In this document: piece by piece, positions 58,891 through 64,000 of the stretch | Position numbering within the stretch: the first letter of the stretch is position 1 | How the letters are laid out: every line of letters begins with the position of its first letter | Assembly (NCBI RefSeq): GCF_900177735.1 | Contig: NZ_FXBB01000007.1 | Coordinates: 1-64,000 of the forward strand | From: Dethiosulfovibrio salsuginis | Lineage (GTDB): Bacteria > Synergistota > Synergistia > Synergistales > Dethiosulfovibrionaceae | DNA length: 64,000 bases | Direction of reading: 5' to 3' | Position numbers and translations under genes: made by a program | Notes under the pieces: model-generated | Database searches by the model: none | Told to the model about the DNA's origin: nothing | Seen by the model: only the letters and a program-made list of their open reading frames with translations

Positions 58891-61656
58891 TCAAGAGTTT
58901 TTGCCGCAGCAGGCTTTGTATTTTTTGCCGCTACCACAGGGACAGGGCTCGTTTCTGCCTATCTTTCGCCCTTCCCTGCGAAAAGGCTCGTGGCGGCCAT
59001 CTCCGGCGTCCGCCCCGGGGACAGGGACACCTCCAGGGGAGGGGACGTGAAAATCCCTGCTCTCCCTGACAGGTTGACGTCTTGGAACCCTGTTTTCCGA
59101 GACCACGGCGACCCTGAACAAAAGCTGGGCGATAGACTCACGGACCTGGGCCATAGACTCCTGGAACAGGGAGTAAGATTCAAATTGATACTCCAGCAGA
59201 GGGTCTTTCTGGCCTACCGCCCTGAGCCCTATACCCTGTCTGAGAGCGTCCATGGCGAGAAGATGTTCCTTCCAGCTTCCGTCTAGGACGTGAAGGGATA
59301 TAAAGCGGAACAGATCGGTACAGTTGTCCTCCCCTATCTGCTTGACCCTCAGGAAGTAGCTGGACCTTAGGTCCGACAGCACCGCATCCTTAGCCTCAGG
59401 GAGGGCGTGAAGACTGTCTACGCCCTCGAGAGGTGCCTCCACGCCGGGCCAGAAAATAGCCTTAAGCTTAGACGCCGCTCCCACAGGGTCTAGCTCGCCG
59501 TTTTCGGGAAAGTGACGATCTATAACGTCCTCGGCTACGCCTCCTACTATCTCCCATCCGTGGTCTATAACCTGCTGGTCGGTGAGGATCCTCTGTCTCT
59601 CGTCGTAGACCGCCTCCCTCTGGCGGTTCATGACGTTGTCGTACATGAGTAGCTGGCGACGGATGTCGTAGTGAAGCTGCTCCACCTTTTTCTGGGCCGA
59701 CTCGATAGCCCTGGTCAGAAGAGGGTGTTCGATGGCCTCCCCTTCCTCCAGTCCTAGCTTACCCATTATTCCCTGGATCTTCTCCGAGCCGAAGAGCCTC
59801 AGAAGGTCGTCCTCAAGGGACAGGTAGAACCGGGAACTTCCGGGATCTCCCTGACGGCCGGACCTTCCCCTTAGCTGGTTGTCGATACGACGGGCCTCAT
59901 GTCTCTCTGTGCCCAGGATGCATAGGCCACCGAGCTCCAGGACCTTGGCCTTCTCCTGGGCACAGGATTCTCTGTGCTTCTCCAGTAAGGCCTGATATTT
60001 CTCCGGTGCCTCCCCTATCTCCTGACCCTCTTTTCTCAGTTCCTCCTGGGCCAGATACTCGGGGTTTCCCCCTAGGAGAATGTCGGTGCCTCGTCCCGCC
60101 ATGTTGGTCGCTACTGTGACAGCACCGATCCTTCCCGCCTGGGCTATTATGATCGATTCTCTTTCGTGATACTTGGCGTTAAGGACCTGATGTGGCACCT
60201 TTCGGGCCTTGAGGAGCTTGCTGAGCCTCTCGGACTGCTCCACCGACGTGGTTCCGACCAGTATAGGACGACCCTGGGAGGATATGTTCTGTATCTCGTC
60301 GGCGACGGCGGCGAACTTCTCCCCTTTGGTCCGGTAGACCTGGTCGGCGAAGTCCTCCCGAACGATCGGGCGGTTTGTGGGAATACATATGACCCCAAGA
60401 CCGTAGATCTCTTTGAACTCCTCCGCCTCGGTTACGGCGGTACCGGTCATACCGGCCAGTTTTCCGTACATTCGAAAGTAATTCTGTAAGGTTATGGTGG
60501 CTAAGGTCTGGCTCTCTTTGCCTATCTTTACCTTTTCCTTGGCCTCTATAGCCTGATGAAGGCCGTCGGAGAACCTCCGACCGAACATCAGCCTTCCGGT
60601 AAACTCGTCAACTATGACGATCTCGTTATCCTTTATCATATAGTGAACGTCTCTTTTGAAGAGGGTTCTGGCCTTCACCGCCTGAAGGATCTTGTGGGCC
60701 ATGTCGGCGTGAGCCATGTCGGTGAAGAGGTCGGGAATGGAGAGGGCCTCCTCGCATTTGGCTATACCTCTTGAGGTCAGAGCTACGGACCGCTCTTTCT
60801 CGTCGAACTCGAAGTCTCCGTCGGGCTCGGGCCGTTCCTGGCCGTCCAGTACCGACGGCTTGACCTCGTTAGGGTCTTTCGCCACGCCGGAAAGCCTGGA
60901 GGCTATCTGGTCCGCCCTAACGTAAGGCTCCTCGCTGTCCTCGGAGGGACCGGAGATTATGAGAGGGGTCCTGGCCTCGTCGACCAATATAGAGTCGACC
61001 TCGTCGACGATACAGTAGTTATGTCCCCTCTGGACCATCTGAGACTGGGAGAGGACCATGTTGTCCCTGAGATAGTCGAAGCCGAACTCGCTGTTTGTGC
61101 CGTAGGTTATGTCCGAAAGGTAGGCCCTGCGACGTTCCTCGGGGTCCATGAAGGAGTAGATAACCCCTACCGATAGCCCTAAGGCGTTGTAGAGAGGGCT
61201 CATCCAGGAGGAGTCCCTTTTCGCCAGGTAATCGTTTACGGTGACTACGTGGACCCCTTTTCCCGACAGTGCGTTGAGGATCACCGCCAGAGGTGCCACG
61301 AGGGTTTTGCCCTCTCCGGTCTTCATCTCGGCTATGTTGCCCTGATGGAGGGCTATTCCTCCCATCATCTGGACGTCGAAGTGCCGAAGGCCTAATTTTC
61401 TGACCGACGCCTCTCGAACCATGGCGAAAACCTCAGGTAGCCTATCGGACATGGCCTGGGAGAGATCCTGGCCCTCCAGACCAGAAAATTCGTCTTTGAT
61501 CGCCAGAGCTCTCACGGTGATATCGTCGTCGGAGAGGGACTGCATCCGGGATTCCAGGGAGTTTATCTCCTCTACCGTCTTTCTGTAGCTTTTCAGGGCC
61601 CTTTCGTTAGGGTCGAGACCTAGGGCTTTTTTCAATGAACCGAACAATACTTCCAC
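58891..61656 (-). CDS. secA: Preprotein translocase ATPase SecA
   Basis: A 921-residue SecA motor that drives protein export through SecYEG. N-terminal helix, Walker A MKTGEGKTLVAPLA (about 110-123), motif NDYLAKRD, DEVD Walker B (CIVDEVDSILVDEART), TNMAGRGTDI and QLRGRSGRQGDPG in the second helicase domain. The C-terminal zinc finger is CPCGSGKKYKACC, which binds SecB or ribosomes. Starts 15 bases after pgsA. Confidence 0.98.
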   Translation of the reverse strand: MEVLFGSLKKALGLDPNERALKSYRKTVEEINSLESRMQSLSDDDITVRALAIKDEFSGLEGQDLSQAMSDRLPEVFAMVREASVRKLGLRHFDVQMMGGIALHQGNIAEMKTGEGKTLVAPLAVILNALSGKGVHVVTVNDYLAKRDSSWMSPLYNALGLSVGVIYSFMDPEERRRAYLSDITYGTNSEFGFDYLRDNMVLSQSQMVQRGHNYCIVDEVDSILVDEARTPLIISGPSEDSEEPYVRADQIASRLSGVAKDPNEVKPSVLDGQERPEPDGDFEFDEKERSVALTSRGIAKCEEALSIPDLFTDMAHADMAHKILQAVKARTLFKRDVHYMIKDNEIVIVDEFTGRLMFGRRFSDGLHQAIEAKEKVKIGKESQTLATITLQNYFRMYGKLAGMTGTAVTEAEEFKEIYGLGVICIPTNRPIVREDFADQVYRTKGEKFAAVADEIQNISSQGRPILVGTTSVEQSERLSKLLKARKVPHQVLNAKYHERESIIIAQAGRIGAVTVATNMAGRGTDILLGGNPEYLAQEELRKEGQEIGEAPEKYQALLEKHRESCAQEKAKVLELGGLCILGTERHEARRIDNQLRGRSGRQGDPGSSRFYLSLEDDLLRLFGSEKIQGIMGKLGLEEGEAIEHPLLTRAIESAQKKVEQLHYDIRRQLLMYDNVMNRQREAVYDERQRILTDQQVIDHGWEIVGGVAEDVIDRHFPENGELDPVGAASKLKAIFWPGVEAPLEGVDSLHALPEAKDAVLSDLRSSYFLRVKQIGEDNCTDLFRFISLHVLDGSWKEHLLAMDALRQGIGLRAVGQKDPLLEYQFESYSLFQESMAQVRESIAQLLFRVAVVSENRVPRRQPVRESRDFHVPSPGGVPVPGADAGDGRHEPFRREGRKIGRNEPCPCGSGKKYKACCGKNS

Positions 61657-61671
61657 CTCAAATCGTTTTTT

Positions 61672-62244
61672 TCAGTCAGAATCAACTATAAGATCCCACC
61701 CGCCTGTCAGGTAGACAGCGCCGGACCAGACCGTGAGGGACAGGGCGACCCACATAGCAGGCAGGGCAAAGGGCATTTTGAATATCATCATGGTTATGGC
61801 TATTATCTGAACCACCGTCTTGGCTTTTCCGCTCCAGGACGCCGGAATGACCACCCCTTCCACCGCCGCGACCATCCTGAGACCGCTTACGACGAAGTCT
61901 CTGGAGACTATGACCACAACCATCCAGGCTGGAAGCCTTCCAAGCTGCACCAGGGATATCAGGGCGGCGACGACCAGAACCTTGTCCGAAAGGGGATCTA
62001 TGAATTTGCCGAAGTTGGTCACCATTCCCTTCTTTCTGGCGATATATCCGTCGGCGGTATCGGTCAAGGCGGCTATTATAAAGACCACCCCTGCCAGTAC
62101 GTCTCCGTAGGTTATATTCAGCCCCAGGTTTACCATATAAGGTATATCAAAATCTATCCTCACTGTGAGGAGAAATACCACCAAAGGGGCCAGAAAAATC
62201 CGGGACAGGCTGAGCATATTAGGGACATTCAGTGCGGACGGCAT
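61672..62244 (-). CDS. pgsA: CDP-diacylglycerol-glycerol-3-phosphate 3-phosphatidyltransferase
   Basis: A 190-residue membrane enzyme of the CDP-alcohol phosphotransferase family. It makes phosphatidylglycerol phosphate, the first committed step to PG. The signature DTADGYIARKKG...GKFIDPLSDK matches DxxDGxxAR(x8)GxxxDxxxD. About five membrane helices. AAGGAGG precedes the ATG; it is the first gene of the secA operon. Confidence 0.95.
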   Translation of the reverse strand: MPSALNVPNMLSLSRIFLAPLVVFLLTVRIDFDIPYMVNLGLNITYGDVLAGVVFIIAALTDTADGYIARKKGMVTNFGKFIDPLSDKVLVVAALISLVQLGRLPAWMVVVIVSRDFVVSGLRMVAAVEGVVIPASWSGKAKTVVQIIAITMMIFKMPFALPAMWVALSLTVWSGAVYLTGGWDLIVDSD

Positions 62245-62287
62245 AAAAAGACCTCCTTAAGTCTGTTGCGCCCATCGGGGCCTGTAT

Positions 62288-62315
62288 ATTATGACACAAA
62301 AGACGGTCCTGTACA
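62288..62315 (-). promoter_or_regulatory. Possible promoter of pgsA-secA
   Basis: TGTACA (62315-62310), 16-base spacer, CATAAT (62293-62288) on the minus strand. Confidence 0.35.
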
Positions 62316-62333
62316 GAGAAAAGGACCTAACTT

Positions 62334-62383
62334 AGAGGCCATACGAAAGGAGAGCCCCGGGGCTCTCCTTTCGTATGGCCTCT
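62334..62383. repeat. Perfect 50-bp palindrome at the livF end
   Basis: A 25-base arm (62334-62358) is followed with no loop by its exact inverse (62359-62383), centred on CCCCGGGG. It overlaps the livF stop codon by two bases. No T run follows on the minus strand, so as a terminator it is atypical. It may act as an RNA 3'-end stabiliser or processing site. Confidence 0.75.
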
Positions 62384-63092
62384 ATCCGCCTAGATATGCC
62401 TCTTTTACCCTGGGATCCCTTAAAAGATCCTGTCCCGTCCCCTCGAGAACCACCGATCCTACCTCAAGGACATAGGCGTAATCGGCGATTTTGAGGGCGG
62501 CGAAGGCGTTTTGTTCCACCAGGAGCACCGTCTTGCCCTGGGAGTTTATCTCCTGAATTATGTCGAAAACCTCTTTGACCAGAAGGGGAGCCAGTCCCAA
62601 AGAGGGCTCGTCGAGCATGATAACGTCCGGGCGGCTCATGAGGGCCCTGCCGACCGCCAGCATCTGCTGTTCGCCCCCTGATAGGGTTCCCCCTTTCTGC
62701 CACGAACGCTCTTTCAGCCTGGGGAACAGCTCGTAGACCCATTGGATATCGCTTTTGATTCCCTCTTTGTCGTCCCTTATGTAGGCCCCTAGATGGAGGT
62801 TTTCCTCCACCGTCAGGTGAGGAAGTATCCTACGTCCCTCGGGACACATAACCACTCCCGACTTGACGATTTCCTCAGGGGTCTTTTTGAGGAGGTTGCC
62901 TTTAGCTCCCTCCAGGGAGATATCGCCGGAGGTTTCCTTCAAAAGCCCCGATATAGCCCTGATGGTGCTGCTTTTCCCCGCTCCGTTCGCCCCTATCAAG
63001 GTGACCACCTTGCCTTTAGGGACCTCTATGGAAACCCCTTTTACGGCGTGTATACCGCCGTAATGTACGTCCAGATCGCTGACTTTAAGCAT
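62382..63092 (-). CDS. livF: Branched-chain amino acid ABC transporter ATPase LivF
   Basis: A 236-residue ABC ATPase. Walker A GANGAGKSS (about 33-41), signature LSGGEQQMLAVGRAL, Walker B VIMLDEPSLGLAP, family-typical end DPRVKEAYLGG. It pairs with LivG to power high-affinity uptake of branched-chain or related amino acids. It overlaps livG by eight bases and ends in a long palindrome. Confidence 0.96.
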   Translation of the reverse strand: MLKVSDLDVHYGGIHAVKGVSIEVPKGKVVTLIGANGAGKSSTIRAISGLLKETSGDISLEGAKGNLLKKTPEEIVKSGVVMCPEGRRILPHLTVEENLHLGAYIRDDKEGIKSDIQWVYELFPRLKERSWQKGGTLSGGEQQMLAVGRALMSRPDVIMLDEPSLGLAPLLVKEVFDIIQEINSQGKTVLLVEQNAFAALKIADYAYVLEVGSVVLEGTGQDLLRDPRVKEAYLGG

Positions 63093-63873
63093 CGGCCAGA
63101 TACTCCTCTCCCAGATAGGCCTCTATAACCCTGGGATCACCCTGGATTTCCTTGGGGTTGCCCTGAGCTATGAGCTTACCGTAGTCCAGAACCCATATGT
63201 GCTCGCAGACCCCCATGACGACCTTCATGTCGTGCTCTATGAGCAGGATAGTCAGGTTAAACTCGTCTCTTAGCCTTCTTATGAAGGTCATGAGCACGTG
63301 GGATTCCTCGGGGTTCATGCCGGCGGCGGGCTCGTCCAGGAGCAGGAAGCTGGGCTCCGTCGCCAGAGCCCTGGCTATCTCAAGCCGTCTCTGCTGACCG
63401 TAGGGCAGGGACTCGGATCTCTCGTTGGCCACGGTGTGTAGATCGACTCTCTCCAGAAGCTCCATTGCCTTATCCCTTACCTCCCGCTCCTCTTTATTGA
63501 AGGAGGGCAGGTTTAAAGGGGCCTGCCACCAACGGCTCTTTTGCCTAATATGAGCCCCTATCATGACGTTCTCCAGAACCGTCTCGTTTTTGAAAAGCCT
63601 TATGTTCTGGAACGTCCGGGCCACCCCCATACGACAGACCTTGTGAGGGGCCAGGCCGGTTATATCCTGACCTGAAAAGGAGACCGATCCCTCGGTAGGC
63701 CGATAGTAGCCCGTTATCATGTTGAAGGAGGTGGTTTTGCCCGCACCGTTAGGTCCGATAAGGCCGACTATCCGATTTTCCTGGATAGCCATGGAAAAAT
63801 CGCTCACCGCGGTGACACCGCCGAACCTCATGGTCAGGTTCGCGGCGTCCAGTATTACAGGACGATCAGCCAT
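63085..63873 (-). CDS. livG: Branched-chain amino acid ABC transporter ATPase LivG
   Basis: A 262-residue ABC ATPase. Walker A GPNGAGKTT, signature LPYGQQRRLEIARAL, Walker B FLLLDEPAAGMNP and the LivG-type insert around SRWWQAPLNLPSF. It ends with DPRVIEAYLGEEY. It overlaps livM by eight bases upstream and livF downstream, so the three are one translationally coupled unit. Confidence 0.96.
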   Translation of the reverse strand: MADRPVILDAANLTMRFGGVTAVSDFSMAIQENRIVGLIGPNGAGKTTSFNMITGYYRPTEGSVSFSGQDITGLAPHKVCRMGVARTFQNIRLFKNETVLENVMIGAHIRQKSRWWQAPLNLPSFNKEEREVRDKAMELLERVDLHTVANERSESLPYGQQRRLEIARALATEPSFLLLDEPAAGMNPEESHVLMTFIRRLRDEFNLTILLIEHDMKVVMGVCEHIWVLDYGKLIAQGNPKEIQGDPRVIEAYLGEEYLADA

Positions 63874-64000
63874 TGGATTTTCCTCCCTTCCGAGCCCCTA
63901 GGAGGCCGTTCCAGCTGAACTCCCTGTTTCCCATGACCCCGTCGGGGCGGTAGATGATGATAAGTATCAGGGATATGGCGAATATAACCATCCTCATGCC
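63866..64000 (-). CDS. livM: Branched-chain amino acid ABC transporter permease LivM, C-terminal end (partial)
   Basis: The last 44 codons of a gene running off the right edge. The visible protein reads GMRMVIFAISLILIIIYRP as a final membrane helix, then DGVMGNREFSWNG and a basic tail. The helix followed by RPxG-like sequence is how LivM permeases end. The stop TGA (63868-63866) overlaps the livG start. Identity rests on this end and on the livG-livF context. Confidence 0.85.
   Translation of the reverse strand, partial: GMRMVIFAISLILIIIYRPDGVMGNREFSWNGLLGARKGGKSNG

Noticed and set aside
1-64000. CRISPR arrays, rRNA genes, prophage
   Set aside because: No regularly spaced direct repeats, no rRNA sequence and no phage structural genes were seen; the three 250-bp repeats are dispersed and palindromic.

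Overview
The window looks like a chromosomal segment of an anaerobic, amino-acid-fermenting, selenocysteine-using member of the Synergistota. A Dethiosulfovibrio-like genome is my best guess. The basis is inference: a selenoprotein glycine reductase beside a split-P-protein glycine cleavage system, type III glutamine synthetase, many amino-acid transporters, and a diderm (type II secretion, secretin) gene set combined with divIVA/sepF. The 16S gene is not in the window, so the assignment cannot be confirmed here.

Layout. 1-700: the end of an IS66-type element, a possible IS200/IS605-like end and a gene remnant. 700-2060: tRNA-Glu, a P1-family peptidase and a YjfB-like small protein. 2.1-16.1 kb: a glycine/amino-acid island. 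It holds gcvT-gcvH-gcvPA-gcvPB-lpdA, an alanine/glycine:cation symporter, the glycine reductase operon (riboswitch-grdX-leader-grdE-grdA-grdB, with in-frame UGA selenocysteine codons in grdA and grdB), an atypical thioredoxin and a sodium:neurotransmitter-type symporter. 16.2-18.5 kb: hypCDE. 18.5-21.4 kb: ymdB, rny and an Rrf2 regulator. 21.5-26.9 kb: a TRAP transporter with an IlvD-type dehydratase, divergent from a FadR-type regulator. 26.9-32.0 kb: a division/repair operon (adaptor-like protein, yggS, sepF, divIVA, recG, recX). 32.3-34.4 kb: glnN. 34.4-53.8 kb: one long minus-strand gene run from a DUF2232 membrane protein, rplI, dnaB and parB through an O-antigen-ligase-like protein and a type II secretion cluster (J-K-L-M-N-C-I-D-E-F-G-H) into a sensor kinase and response regulator. 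53.9-62.3 kb: rpsF-ssb-rpsR and pgsA-secA-(DUF3857-like)-argS-ftsB-like. 62.4-64.0 kb: livM(partial)-livG-livF.

How it works together. Glycine can be taken up and then either oxidised by the cleavage system (Gcv plus dihydrolipoamide dehydrogenase) or reduced by glycine reductase (components A and B here; component C is not in the window), with thioredoxin as electron donor. The grd operon starts with a glycine riboswitch. Between grdX and grdE there is a short, well-initiated reading frame whose sixth codon is UGA, followed by a SECIS-like hairpin. This could let the operon sense selenium as well as glycine, and it is the most interesting candidate for something undescribed.

A second notable element is a roughly 250-bp, structured, palindromic repeat present three times (14447-14696 inverted, 25962-26210, 38503-38750). 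It behaves like a miniature inverted-repeat element. One copy sits inside the type II secretion operon and one abuts the TRAP promoter.
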